NCBI GenBank assembly: GCA_021234155.1 | Contig: JAJEKV010000093.1 | Span: 250,001-314,000 of the forward strand | Origin: Isoetes taiwanensis | Taxonomy: Eukaryota > Streptophyta > Lycopodiopsida > Isoetales > Isoetaceae | Direction: 5' to 3' | DNA: 64,000 nt | Part shown: one piece after another, positions 22,990 through 34,110 of the stretch | Layout of the letters: the number at the start of each line of letters is the position of its first letter | How positions within the stretch are numbered: the first letter of the stretch is position 1 | Position numbers and translations under genes: made by a program | Notes under the pieces: generated by a model | Databases searched by the model: none | Told to the model about the DNA's origin: nothing | Seen by the model: the letters and a program-made list of their open reading frames with translations, nothing else

Positions 22990-23240
22990 CAATGCCCCCC
23001 CCTCCACATTACTTATAAAGCATTGTTTTCTCTATTAAGATCCATAAACTCAAACTTAATACATTGATGATACTGTCATTCGATAATTTCAATAACAAAA
23101 ATAATTACAAAAGAAAATAATGTATATTTCTGTCAATATCAACATGTGTTATTGTCGGAAGTTGCACATATCGAAATTAAAGGCCGCGTAAAAACACAAG
23201 TAGAACATTAGCCCGGCAACGCCGGGCACACGTTTATTGG
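22990..23240 (+). mobile_element. Helitron 3' region, end lacking CTAG
   Basis: The stretch resembles 24600-24827 (ttataaagcattgttttctc…), ending in the same perfect hairpin GCCCGGC-AAC-GCCGGGC and acacgttta. It then passes straight into helicase coding sequence where CTAG would be expected. This suggests a nested or recombined pair of related Helitrons. Confidence 0.6.
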
Positions 23241-23245
23241 AAAGA

Positions 23246-23565
23246 ATATTGGAAGCAGAGTGTTCATATTTAGAATACCTTTGGTGCCCAATAATGCAGA
23301 ACTCCCATTTCAGTTTGAGCGCATACAATTTCCATTGCGTCCAGCTCTTGGTATGACAATCAACAAGTCCCAAGGCCAAACAATGAAAATGGTGGGTTTG
23401 TATTTGCCAAATCCAGTATTCAGTCACGGACAACTCTACGTGGCACTCTCCAGAGCTCAAGGAATCCAAGGCATAAAGGTACTCATTCTATCGAAGGATA
23501 GAGATGCTTCTGCAGATGTTGACGGATCACGATATACAACAAATATAGTATACAAAGAACTCTAA
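23246..23565 (+). pseudogene. Helitron helicase, C-terminal fragment
   Basis: The frame reads RVFIFRIPLVPNNAELPFQF, RPALGMTINKSQGQT, GQLYVALSRAQG and ends VYKEL. This is the C-terminal motif set of the PIF1-like helicase of Helitron Rep/Hel proteins (KSQGQT and VALSRA blocks). About 105 residues remain of a protein normally over 1,000. The frame is intact over this length but lacks the Rep domain and the ATP-binding motifs. Confidence 0.85.
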
Positions 23566-23683
23566 GTGTGAGTTTAATACTTAAAAATCACAACTTCTAA
23601 TTTCTCTTTGTAGACATTGATATCTTCTACTTTCTTTCTTCCTTTTATTTTTATCTTACTTACTTACATCTTCATCGATGTAG

Positions 23684-24448
23684 ATGGTGCGTATTTTGGT
23701 CCCGTGGTATGTCTTCGGTCACTATGTTGCCAAATGCCTAAAGGGTGACAGGAGCTACCAAATCTCCCCTGTTACTTATGTCATACGCGCTCTTGGATCA
23801 TGGTATGACTGGGAACGAAAATACCATGCTCATGTACATGGGGTAGCAAGCGTAGAAATTGAGGAGCTCATTGCAAAGCTCAAAGAAATATTTAGCACTG
23901 ACGGGGTTGTCAAGTTGGAGCGCTTTATCCAATTAATTGATGACTTCCTGTTTGCTCAAGTTTACCCGAGGGAACGTTGTTTACGCGGATGTGCTGTGAG
24001 AGAGGTAGATGGAGGATAGAGTACATGTATCTATTTATTGGGTAATGTAGTGCTTTGACTAACCTTTGATTGTTTATCTTTTTTTTATCAGATGAGAAAC
24101 GACACCGTCGTGCACTGGCGAATTGGTGTTTTGGTAGCAAAAGAACTCACTTGCATTGGAATATGTAATGGAACACTTTTTAGGGTCTACAAATCATTTC
24201 TTCCCGATGCGGTATCTGATTCCATTATACGAGCCTACCTTCGAGATGAGTTGTCTCATGTGCTTGATAGTCGTGAGACATCGTGGGCAGTTCGAATCAA
24301 TGACTCGCCTGTACATTTCACTTTTACCCCGGCTAAGATGTTATCTGTCGGAGAAGTGAAGATATCACGGGAGCATCCAACAAAGTACACCATTAGGCCC
24401 TTAGTCATGTGCGCCATGTGGAGATATATATTTACAGTTCCATCGTGA
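23684..24448 (+). CDS. Two-exon gene of unknown function, candidate Helitron cargo
   Basis: Exon 1 (23684-24004) and exon 2 (24092-24448) are joined by an 87-base intron with donor gagag|gtagat and acceptor tttatcag|atg. The frame is kept through the join, giving about 225 residues with no internal stop. Visible pieces include YVIRALGSWYDWERKYHAHV, KLKEIFSTDGVVKLERFIQL and VVHWRIGVLVAKELTCIG. Composition is that of a soluble globular protein. I do not recognise the family. The ATG at 23684 directly follows tgtag, so there may be an upstream exon. It lies between the helicase fragment and the Helitron 3' end, where captured genes or accessory Helitron ORFs sit. Confidence 0.5.
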
Positions 24449-24797
24449 ACTAAAACATCAATGAGCCAAGACAAGATTTTGTGTTTTATATATTTTTGTA
24501 CTTATTTCTTTTTGATGTACTTAGCTACTTCTAAGAGTGGCATTTTCAACATCAATTTTGGATTTGTCTTTCCAGATTTTTTGCCTTCAGAGGTAGATTA
24601 AACTATCTCCTACATTCGTTATAAAGCATTGTTTTCTCTTTTGCAATCCATGAACGCAAATGCTACTGGCATTATACTATTTCAATAGCAAAATTTTTTA
24701 CAAAAGCAAATAACGTCAAAATTTCACATATAGATGTTTGAGGCAAATATTTACTAGGGTGTTAAAGGCGAAGGAAAAGCAAATGCCTAGGACATTA

Positions 24798-24827
24798 GCC
24801 CGGCAACGCCGGGCACACGTTTACTAG
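24798..24827 (+). mobile_element. Helitron 3' terminus
   Basis: Perfect hairpin GCCCGGC-AAC-GCCGGGC (24798-24814), then acacgttta and CTAG at 24824-24827 followed by T. This is the canonical Helitron end and closes the unit holding the helicase fragment and the two-exon gene. Confidence 0.88.
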
Positions 24828-25852
24828 TGTATCTCTAAATATCATAAATTTATATGCGTAAACAAAATGTATAAATAGTTAGGATGAAGAGATCAATTTA
24901 CATCTAGAATGAAACAAATATATTTGGCAAATTCAGCCAAATATATATTTTTTGTATCAGCTCCCATCACTATCACAAAGATGCTTCTATGAAGTATATT
25001 TACAGGCCTTATTTGTATACACTTCAGTTCTAGTACCATTGCATATTAATTTATGCTATTTGTTTAGATCCCTCCATGTGGTTTGGTGGCCAGTCTTTTG
25101 GGTTAGCATTTAAGAGGTCTTGTGTTCATGTCTCCCTTGGGACAGTTAAGCACTGTCATATGTCCCTATGAGATGCTGCAATATAGTACAACGTAATAAA
25201 AAGCACTATCTAATCAGGCATTGAAAAACTAGGAGTTAGTCTCGTAAATTTCCGATCACAATCCTTATTTTCCAATTCGAACTTTTATTTGCCGGCAAAC
25301 AAATTATGGGGTTTCCTTCAAAATTCGGCAAATAATCTCGAGTTTATATTCAAAATTCGGTGGACCATGATACTTACCGGCAAATTATCTGGTTAGAGCT
25401 ACTGGGGATTTCGAAGCCTGTATCTAATATCTATCTTTTGATTCAATCTAACAAGAAGATGGGTGGCCAAGAATAAGTATATACAATCTGCTTCACACTA
25501 CAATTTCTGTGGATATTATAAATGGAAGGGCAAAGCAGAGCAAGGGCTCGGCCCTGCTCATCCATAATCAATTCTCAGCGATTAGACCGAATAGACCGAA
25601 TGAGAGAGTGGAGCTGAGAGGAGGCTTGCCTCGCCAATTACTGACAGACATATTTGGAGGTGGGGGAAGGGAGGCTCCTCCTTGCCAAATTTGAAGTTGC
25701 AATGGTTTGATCTGCCAAACCACGATTTCGTTATTTTGAAAATATTCCACTGTTCATTTTTTTTACCTCGGGTTTTTTTCCTATGTTTTGAGCTTGAAAT
25801 AGTGTCCTGTATTTTTTTTTGAATATGAATTGGTGGCAATATTGCACCATTT
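24828..25852. other. No gene recognised
   Basis: AT-rich. A 60-codon open frame at 25509-25694 overlaps an opposing one and has no recognisable features. Confidence 0.4.
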
Positions 25853-26360
25853 ATTGAGTGCATAGTTACCGGGAACGCCGTTCCGAACGCATTCCCATCC
25901 CGGAATGCGTTCCCTAGGGTTCTATGTTCCGGGAACATCAAGTTCCAGTTCCAGACGGTTTGTTACTGGGAACGTCGTTCCGAACGCAGTTCCCATCTTT
26001 GGGAATGGCGTTCCTGGTAAGTTCCCAAAAAAAAGTAAGAAAATCAATGGTTTATAGTTCATTTTTTCTCCTTCTTTGCTTCTTTTTTTGGTAGGAAGGA
26101 ATGGTGCAACTAGCAATGGATCTTTGTTCAGTGTTTTTCATAAACACACACATAAAGTGCTCTGTAGCGGACTACACAAATGTTTCGTGACTGTCTCTCT
26201 CATGTTTGTTCTTTAATTTACGTTCCTCCTCTGCTACATCTTTTGATTTGCGATCTCATTTATAGTCTATCCATTTTGTATTTTGATGATGAGAATTTCA
26301 ATTTGTTTTCCCAGCTCAGTTAGAGGGACTTGCATTGCACAAGACACCCAAAAACTTAAC

Positions 26361-26945
26361 CACTATAATAAATCACTAGAAAACCACTATAGATGTGGTT
26401 TTTTATGTCAAAATTTTCATTCCTAATGAAAACCACATAACATAGTGGTTTTCATAACTAGAGCGTGGTTATTCATGTTGCTTTTTTATTATAGCGTGGT
26501 TTATTCAAACCGATATTGTTTTATTACATAGTTTCTAACACCAACAGTGGTCATTCATGTTGGTTTTCTAATGTCATATGGTTTATTAAATTGACAGAGT
26601 TGTGTAACATGGTTTTTCAATACAACTTTAATGTGGCAATGGTTGTTTATGTTGGTTTTCTACTATCACAAAGTTAAGGTACTACTTTATGGCGTGCTTT
26701 TTTATACCAGCTTAAATGCCATAGTGGTTATTCATGCTAGTTTTATATTATCATGGTGTGTGTTATAAAATGGTTGTGGTTTATATCATAATTTCAATAC
26801 CAAGTTAATTGTCATGGTAATTACTCATAGATATTCGCCTAAGAGGACTTGGCTATCTATAGTGATTACTCATAAGGCCTCCAAAAACAATTATCATAAT
26901 TAACCACCAAACCACTATAGATATGGTCTTTTGTATTTTTTGTGT
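26361..26945 (+). repeat. Degenerate repeats with ccactatagatgtggt-type units
   Basis: Units such as agtggttattcatgttggtt and ccactatagatatggt recur at about 60-70-base spacing, opening with CACTATAATAAATCACTAG. Inverse-sense relatives (accacat…accataatg) occupy 32290-32600. They look like subterminal repeats of a second DNA transposon, but no matching right end was found. Confidence 0.55.
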
Positions 26946-27058
26946 TTTTGAACCACTTTGACCTTATTCAAATATCATGAAAAAAGCACAAAAGTTATCT
27001 TTTGTAATTTGTCATTGTTTGGTCTCTTGTAAATTGTTTTGCATCTTTAGAAAACCAA

Positions 27059-27706
27059 TATCTTCTATCAGGGTTCTGAAACTATAGTTGCTACTTACTA
27101 ATATAAGATCATTTATTAGTTAGACATTAGAATCAACTACTTTTTTAATGTAATTATGTGTAACCTAATGCATATACTTGATGTATTAGAAAATATCAAA
27201 TATAATATCCGAGTACTTTTTCTTTTGATGCATATGTTCCCTAGCTCGGATTCCTTCCTTGTTGCTCCATTTACATCTGCAGATAATAAGCTAAAGGTTA
27301 GTGCATTCATACACTTTACCAAGTTTGGTTCCAAGATACAATCCATCCAATTTCATATTTAGAATTGTCTTTAGATGCTTTATTTAGAATTATCTTCTAT
27401 CAGGGTTCTGAAACTATAGTTGCTACTTACTAATATAAGATCATTTATTAGTTAGACATTAGAATCAACTACTTTTTTAATGTAATTATGTGTAACCTAA
27501 TGCATATACTTGATGTATTAGAAAATATCAAATATAATATCCGAGTACTTTTTCTTTTGATGCATATGTTCCCTAGCTCGGATTCCTTCCTTGTTGATCC
27601 ATTTACATCTGCAGATAATAAGCTAAAGGTTAGTGCATTCATACACTTTACCAAGTTTGGTTCCAAGATACAATCCATCCAACTTCATATTTAGAATTGT
27701 CTTTAT
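27059..27706 (+). repeat. 332-base near-identical tandem duplication
   Basis: 27059-27390 is repeated at 27391-27706 with only a few base changes (for example gctcc/gatcc at 27261/27593). The small open frames are duplicated too, and the copies have barely diverged. Confidence 0.95.
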
Positions 27707-27810
27707 AATGTCTTTAGCATGCCAAATATAGATAGCTTCATTTGGATTCTTGTTGGGGATACGATCATCACACAATCATCTACGAATGTATAGTTAGTCA
27801 GCAAGCCTGT

Positions 27811-27875
27811 TACTGCTAAGGTTTTTCCCTCGAAAACCCTTCCAGACAGGGGTTTTTAATCTTGGACAGCAATAA
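27811..27875 (+). other. Three-stem fold, diverged copy C
   Basis: The core ggtttttccctcgaaaaccc followed by aggggtttttaatc matches copies A and B. The outer stem is different in sequence yet still pairs: ttactgct at 27811-27818 with agcaataa at 27868-27875. The third stem is formed by ccaga with tcttgg. Confidence 0.5.
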
Positions 27876-29459
27876 GCCAGTTGTCCTTTGTTTGGGTTCC
27901 ACAGGCCATTTGGTCTTCGTGGATGATAAAAGTCAATACAATTCGATTCAATTCTATTTAAGAGGCCAAATCTTCAACAAATGCTAAGACTATTGAGAAA
28001 TTTTCAATCGCTCTGAAAACATTTTCCTCCAAATCATAGGTTGAAGGTATTTTCTAATCTATGATTGTATCAAGAATACGACTTTTGGATGTCTGATCGA
28101 TTCTGAAAAGGTCTGAAAAGCCTAATGAGGCTTGAAGAAAACATTTTAGACCTACCGAGGCCTAATATGCCTAGCAAGGTTAACATGTTATGGGTATTTA
28201 CTTAAGCTGAGACCACATCACTTAACAATTTTTAGGAACTTTCAACCATTTAAGTTAAAAAAATATTGATATGCCAAAATGAATAGTTCAAATGAAGAAG
28301 CAAGGACCCCCTCGATCGGGAAGCAAATATAATTGGGCCCCCCTCGGGAGAGGAGGCCACTCTTGATCGAAGCAAATATAATTTTGGAGTAAAGGAAGGC
28401 TAAAACAAAGCTAAACAAAACCACCAAGTGACCATTAAGCCTTGGGGCATGCCCCTTGGCTATACGCGACAACCAAGAAGGTTGGTCACCATGTTGTATA
28501 TAACAAATAATGATAATGATCTCACACAGCTAACATCACATACATGGGTGGGCGCATACCTCTACCATGGAGAAATACAAAGTATCATGGGGGTCTCTAT
28601 AGAATAATGCAACCCAGCCCTCCACTCTATGCTACACCAACCCCCAAACAACCCCCCACCCCGGGTGCGGCTCTATATCATGGAGAAATTAAATGCTTCA
28701 ATGCCTGTTTAGATCTCTTGCAGGGCCATAACCATACATTGAGAAGAATTTCTGGCACTTGGAAGGGGTTCTTTGGCCACTAGACCAGCTACAAGGCTAT
28801 AGCCATACTTCACGAGGAATTTTCGGCCTGGTCACGAATCTTAAAACATATCCTGAATTTTGTAGTTACAGTCATGAATTTCATGCTATAGAAGTAGTTG
28901 TTGGTGGGTTTATGCTTGCGCTAATTTCACTTGGGTGCAACTGCAATTCGGGTATGTATTTATATATTTTGCTGTACTTATTGTGTATATTTAACATTTC
29001 AATGGTTTATAATCCAATGGTTAACTTTTAAATATATGAAAAAGAATAATTAGACCTACAGTGAACCCTTTTACAAGCATGTGAACTGGCTCTTAGTGTA
29101 GGCCAAAACTGATCACACTATTGATGCTTGAACAACATAAATAACCATAAGAATAGCTTGAAACTTGAACAAATCGACCAGCTCTGCATGGTTCGAAAAT
29201 AAGGGAGTTCGTCCCTAAAAAATCCGCCCACCTTTCTTATTATCCGATTGCTTAAATGTCTTTCCGGCACCACATTCCGGGTGCAATAAATTTTAGATGG
29301 CAAAAAAAAAAGGGAGGTTGTTTCATAGAAGGCAAATATCCGGAAAATAAAACAGGAGGCCGACAATTTTTTAATATGTATATTTGCTTAGTTAGGTTAG
29401 GTTTATAATTTTTATTTCCTTTCTCATTTTCGTTTTTAGGTTTTCCTCCTCCTTGAACA
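27876..29459. other. No gene recognised
   Basis: Mixed sequence with short unrelated frames. A local direct repeat (gaagcaaatataat at about 28320 and 28370) is the only structure seen. Confidence 0.4.
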
Positions 29460-29696
29460 ATGGCGGCGGCTGGCTTCCTCAACTTCGATGGCAGGCAACA
29501 GCAGAGATCCGATGCGGCAGATTTCCATTTTTACTCTCTTTCCCGCTCTTCCCTATTGATTCTAGAGGCCTTTGCAATTAGAATGAATAGGAGAGAGCAG
29601 AAGAGCGAGCAAATTCGTACTCTTCTTCTTCTTCAGCACACAGCCAGACCAAATTCATCAGTTGCTACTACTGCTCCAGCCATATCCATTCTTTAG
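29460..29696 (+). CDS. Small ORF with good plant start context, unknown
   Basis: The ATG sits in gaacaATGGCGGCGGC, close to the plant start consensus. It follows a pyrimidine-rich leader and begins MAAAGFLNFDGRQQQRSD. It runs 78 codons to TAG. The protein is Ser, Arg and Leu rich with no recognised domain. It could be the first exon of a gene now inside the hAT interval, or chance. Confidence 0.3.
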   Translation: MAAAGFLNFDGRQQQRSDAADFHFYSLSRSSLLILEAFAIRMNRREQKSEQIRTLLLLQHTARPNSSVATTAPAISIL

Positions 29697-30622
29697 GGGT
29701 AAAGGAACTGGTTGCCAATGCCATAGTTGGAGTCTGCCTGTATGTCTCCTTTAAATTTCATTCTCTAATTTCATTCTCTTGTTTACTTTTATTTGTATTT
29801 TAGGGTTTCTGCTTTGCTCAGGATTAAAGAGATTCTAGTTTCATTTTGGTATGTATGATACTTTCATGAAGTAGAGATTCGTTTTGATTACGATTTATCA
29901 ATAGATTTAGAATGCAAACATCAATAGATCTAGAATGCTAATAGAATAAGAGAACTATATTCAAAGCTTTCTATTGAAGCTGTGTTCACAATATACCATA
30001 CTGTACCCGAAGATACGAGGGGTAGCTTCTTATAGTCAACATCTGTTGGGGCAAATTATTACCAATGTATTCCTCTCTTTTGACACACTGTTTTTATTGT
30101 GTGCATAAGGTATAGTGACCTTGACTGCCGGCTTGCTGCAAATGCTCATCAAAGTTATATATTCTTTGTCACTAGTTTGCAGCTTAAGCTCTGTTGGAGT
30201 CTCACCCATCTGCTATAACCACCGTACCATAAGCTGAACCATGCAAAAACATGCAAGGCAAATAACATGGGCCTTTCAAGGCCTAGAAGCTTGATGAGTA
30301 GTCTGGTTGAATAAAATCATCACCTGCTTATGTTATTTGCCAAACTTTAAAACCCCATGCAATCATTGTTCCTTAAAGCTACATTAGTCCTTATCAAATC
30401 CGGCCCATAAGTACTTACTATCCCTGTTGTTGTTTTGTTTTCGTGAAGTAAACGGTAACTCCTCTTTCCGGCAGCTGCTGCTGCTTAATCCTTCGTTTTT
30501 TCTTTAGATGTGGTGGCTATCTGCTGGTAGCTTATCTCACTTTTTGTTATTTCTTTTTAAGAACCAAGAACCTGCGTCTGCAATAGGCCAAGGTCTGTCT
30601 GTAGTAGCCAAAATCTGTTTAT

Positions 30623-30937
30623 TTGTTTCACTTTCATTTGATTTATTGCTTAGTGTTTTTGCCCTTTTCGTTGAGTTTCTTGACGATCCTTCTATTCAGT
30701 TCAATTTTTTGCCTTGTTGGAGTTAGTGCTAAGGAATGCGGAAGTCAGGTCGGAGGAATTACATGCCCATACAACCGCTGTTGCAGCAAGAAGGGCTACT
30801 GTGGATACACATCTGATTACTGTGGTTCTGGTTGCCAGAGTCAATGCCATGGCACTAATACCAGTAGTGTAGTATTTACTATACAAGTTGAAGGCTGCAA
30901 AAGCCAATATGCACTGATGTGTTGCTTTTTACTCTGA
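30623..30937 (+). pseudogene. Hevein-type chitin-binding domain fragment
   Basis: From 30731 the frame reads CGSQVGGITCPYNRCCSKKG then CGYTSDYCGSGCQSQC. All eight cysteines are in hevein (chitin-binding type 1) spacing, with the aromatic positions of the sugar site (Y, Y) present. A hydrophobic stretch ending in FCLVGVSA precedes it like a signal peptide, with cleavage before KECG. No ATG lies in this frame upstream. An ATG at 30508 is in another frame, so a start exon is missing or a frameshift has occurred. A chitinase or lectin catalytic region was not found downstream. Confidence 0.7.
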
Positions 30938-31037
30938 TCAGTACCTTGATCCATTCGTAACAATAAAAGCATGTGCTGGACTAAGTGGAATAAAGCTTGG
31001 AGATAGGATTTTGACGGTTGTTCAAGCAATACCAACT

Positions 31038-32285
31038 CTAAATCTGAGGTATGTCTTCCTGCAGATCATTTTCAATTTATTTGTTTGCCATGTATGGGCT
31101 TATCAGTACAATAATAGCATAGATGTGAAGTTGCTTTGTTCGGTGTTCTATTTAAACTGTAGGAGCTTGGCGATTCAGATGTCTTTTTCAGGTAACCCAA
31201 GTGTTTTATTTACGGCTCTCTACTTTCATCTATGCCGAATGTAGCACATAGTTTGGTTGTGGCAGAATCCGGGCGATCAGCACAGGTAAAATTCTTATCT
31301 ATCTTAAACTTTCTGCAAGGGAATGAGCTAAGATTACGATTTCCAGATTCCAATCAAGCCATTGTATGGCGATGGCAGATAAGATTCTTTAAACTCTATT
31401 TGGTTTATTACATCCATCCCCTTCTTCCCAAATACAGGTTAATTTTCTAGGAAGCCATTCCAGCGATCTCTTGCCAAGGCTACTAGTTTATCAAAGGCTC
31501 TTTCCAGTTTCTAAAATCTAGTATCTGGCCATGGCTGACTTGCCCCTTTTCTCGTCATTGCATAGGAGCCAATATTGAATCCAGTGGCTATAGCGATTTG
31601 TTTGTGCTGAGGCATTTCTTTCCGGCTTGAGAAGGTTTGTTTTTATGTGTGGCTTTTGGAACTCCTTCCGGGAGTGTTATTCCTCGTGAGCATTCCAATA
31701 TTTCTTAGCATTTTGCCTTTTTGCCTTTTCCATTCCTTTGATTTGACAGATATTTTTTCCCCTATTTTTAACAGAGAATCAAGTTCTGGCTATGGCGTCC
31801 ATCTTCGATTAAGAAGGATATAAAGGTCAGGTCTGCATTGCTAGAATTATAAACACAGTAAATTGTTTAAATACAGAACTTAATTTTGATCAATACTTGC
31901 ATGCTAGAGGGCCTTCTTGGAAACTTTAAAGGTCATTACATTCTCACATGCTTTATTTCTTTCTCTCACATGCAAGAGGTTCTACATATATCTGGAAATA
32001 AATTTATCATTGTTTATGAGTTTTGGAAATGGTTGGGGTTCAAATCCCCTTGCTCCCTATTATTTTGTTGCTATTGAGGAAAACAGATACAATGAATTAG
32101 CAGTTAAAAGTACTACTATACATAAGAAACCATACACGGTCCTTAATAGTTTTAGTCTTCTATACTTGAAATGCTTCAAACAACTGACCATTACTTGTAT
32201 GCATAAGAAACCATCCACAATCCTTAATAGTCTTATACTTAAAAACTTGAAATGCTTCATACAACATACTATTACTGGTTTATAA
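31038..32285. other. Possible exon remnants, otherwise no gene
   Basis: A short open stretch before a donor at about 31048 (ctgag|gtatgt) reads GIKLGDRILTVVQAIPTLNL and could belong to the gene that carried the hevein domain. Nothing else is recognised. Confidence 0.25.
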
Positions 32286-32616
32286 ATGAGAACCATATAG
32301 CTAATGCATAACAAAACCGTGCTCATATAGAACAAACACACATGTGCTTTACCATGACATTTAGCCATGCTAGTTTACTACAATAGCCAACCACATTATA
32401 AAATCACCCAAAACGAGCACTACATTAAACCACATCCACAACCATAATGTTATACCACATGGACAAATCGTACACTTAAACACTATAAGTATACCACATT
32501 CATTTACCAATATGTAATACCATTTTGACAAACTCTACAAAAAGGCCATGTGCGATTACTATGCCATAATACCACCCTAACAAACCTAACAAGAGAACCC
32601 ATTAGTTTAGCCACAT

Positions 32617-32844
32617 ATGGTTTTTAATGATATCAACCCACAAACACCCATTGGCTTTATAGAATGGTTTTCTAGTCATAACCAAGGAAAAAACCATGTA
32701 CGTTTTTTATTTTGGGTGCCTTGTGTTGGAGGAAGCCATGTGTTCTTGAAGAATGACTTGTGGGAGACTCTAGGTGGCAAAAGAGTAAGTTTAAGAGCAT
32801 TAAGGGGTGTTAAAGAGTTGAGAAAACTTGCTGCAGAACTGTAG
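32617..32844 (+). CDS. Small unrecognised ORF
   Basis: 75 codons ending KRVSLRALRGVKELRKLAAE. The basic helical C-terminus looks protein-like, but no family or splice context was identified. It lies just after the inverse repeat array at 32290-32600. Confidence 0.2.
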   Translation: MVFNDINPQTPIGFIEWFSSHNQGKNHVRFLFWVPCVGGSHVFLKNDLWETLGGKRVSLRALRGVKELRKLAAEL

Positions 32845-33039
32845 AATTTATTTCTTGATGGAGATTTGTAGTGCTGCATTGTAACAGATTAAGTGGCACT
32901 ATTGATTTTGAAAAAACATTATCTCTAAGGGAAGAGAAATATTGCAACAGGCATTTTTTTTAGTTTGTTAAAGGCCTCAGTGCTAAGCTTAACTTCCCTA
33001 TCTTGCTTTTTTTAGACTTCTATTGTGTTAGAATTATAG

Positions 33040-34110
33040 ATGTAATCTCATCGATCCGAGACATCGGATCGCCATTCTAGAATGGGACGAGCATGCATGT
33101 CGTGCATGCATGTGGGCGGCGCATGCCCGTTTTGGTTGGGAGTTCGCTATTTGGTGGCGTTTTACGCATCCACGTCTCATCGGCGCTTCCTCTTCTCTCA
33201 GCAGTACCTTATTCTCTTTGAATTGTTTCCAGGCAGGGGAGGGGCTTCTTCCTGCCTGGTTTAGCCAATTTGGCGTTTCTTTCTTGATATCCTTTTCCGG
33301 CCTTTGGCCTCGTCCTGTGACCTTCGTCCTCGATCCTAGTTTGTAAGGAAGTTCTCTGGTAGTCGGGCGGTTTGTTGGTTTCTGCGAGTCCCATTCTAGA
33401 ATCGCATCGATCCGAGACATCGGATCGCCATTCTAGAATGGGACGAGCATGCATGTCGTGCATGTATCGCGGTGGCGCATGCCGTTTTGGTTGGGAGTTA
33501 AGCTATGGCCCCGGTGGCGTTTACGCATCCACGTCTCATCGGCGCTTCCTCTTCTCTCAGCAGTACCTTATTCTCTTTGAACCCACCCTCCCCCCCTTCT
33601 TTGTTTATTGTAATTTGTACAAGTTTCTGTTTATCATGTTTTTTCCACCCGCTGGGTGATGCTTTTTTTCCACCCGCTGGGTGATGCTATTCTCTGGTAT
33701 GTTTGTGTTGTCTCGTTTGTTGTGTTGGTGATGTGCAGTGGGGTGGGCGGCGGCATCTGTTCGACTTCTCCATCGCGGGGTTTTTGGGAGCGATTCTATG
33801 CCTTACGTTTGTCTAAGCCCCTTGCCGAAGGCTTATCACTAGGGTTTTTCCTCGAAAACCCAAAAGGGCGGGGTTTTTTAATCCCGGTGATAAGCTTTCG
33901 GCAGGTACATCAGCCACTCCTCTATTAGCATTGTATTTTTTTGGGGTCCAAATGATATAATTGGATTTCCCTTTATTTTTCGTGGGTAGTTCGCATGTGG
34001 CGGCTACCCACTGTCCACCATTGTAGAAAATCTGTTGAGATGAATGAGAAGCCTATCTATATGCGGTTTGTTGGTTTCTGCGAGTCCCATTCTAGAATAC
34101 TATGTTTTAA
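33040..34110 (+). repeat. 1.1-kb dispersed repeat, copy B
   Basis: This is the inverse of copy A (5310-6392). It starts with a partial tandem duplication: cgatccgagacatcggatcg followed by ccattctagaatgggacgag occurs at 33053 and again at 33407. Both are followed by tctcatcggcgcttcctctt and ctctcagcagtaccttattc. The latter half carries the three-stem fold and a shared 3' portion ending near 34100. Confidence 0.8.
33824..33902 (+). other. Three-stem fold, copy B
   Basis: Identical over 79 bases to copy A on the opposite strand. Outer stem 33824-33839 pairs with 33887-33902. Confidence 0.6.

Noticed and set aside
26361-32874. A second CACTA element starting CACTATAATAAATC
   Set aside because: Inverse subterminal-like repeats exist, but no matching right end or 3-bp target duplication could be found. 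Kept only as a repeat.
5310-34110. One 29-kb element bounded by the inverted copies A and B
   Set aside because: Each copy lies wholly inside a different, independently delimited DNA transposon, so they are dispersed repeats and not ends of one unit.
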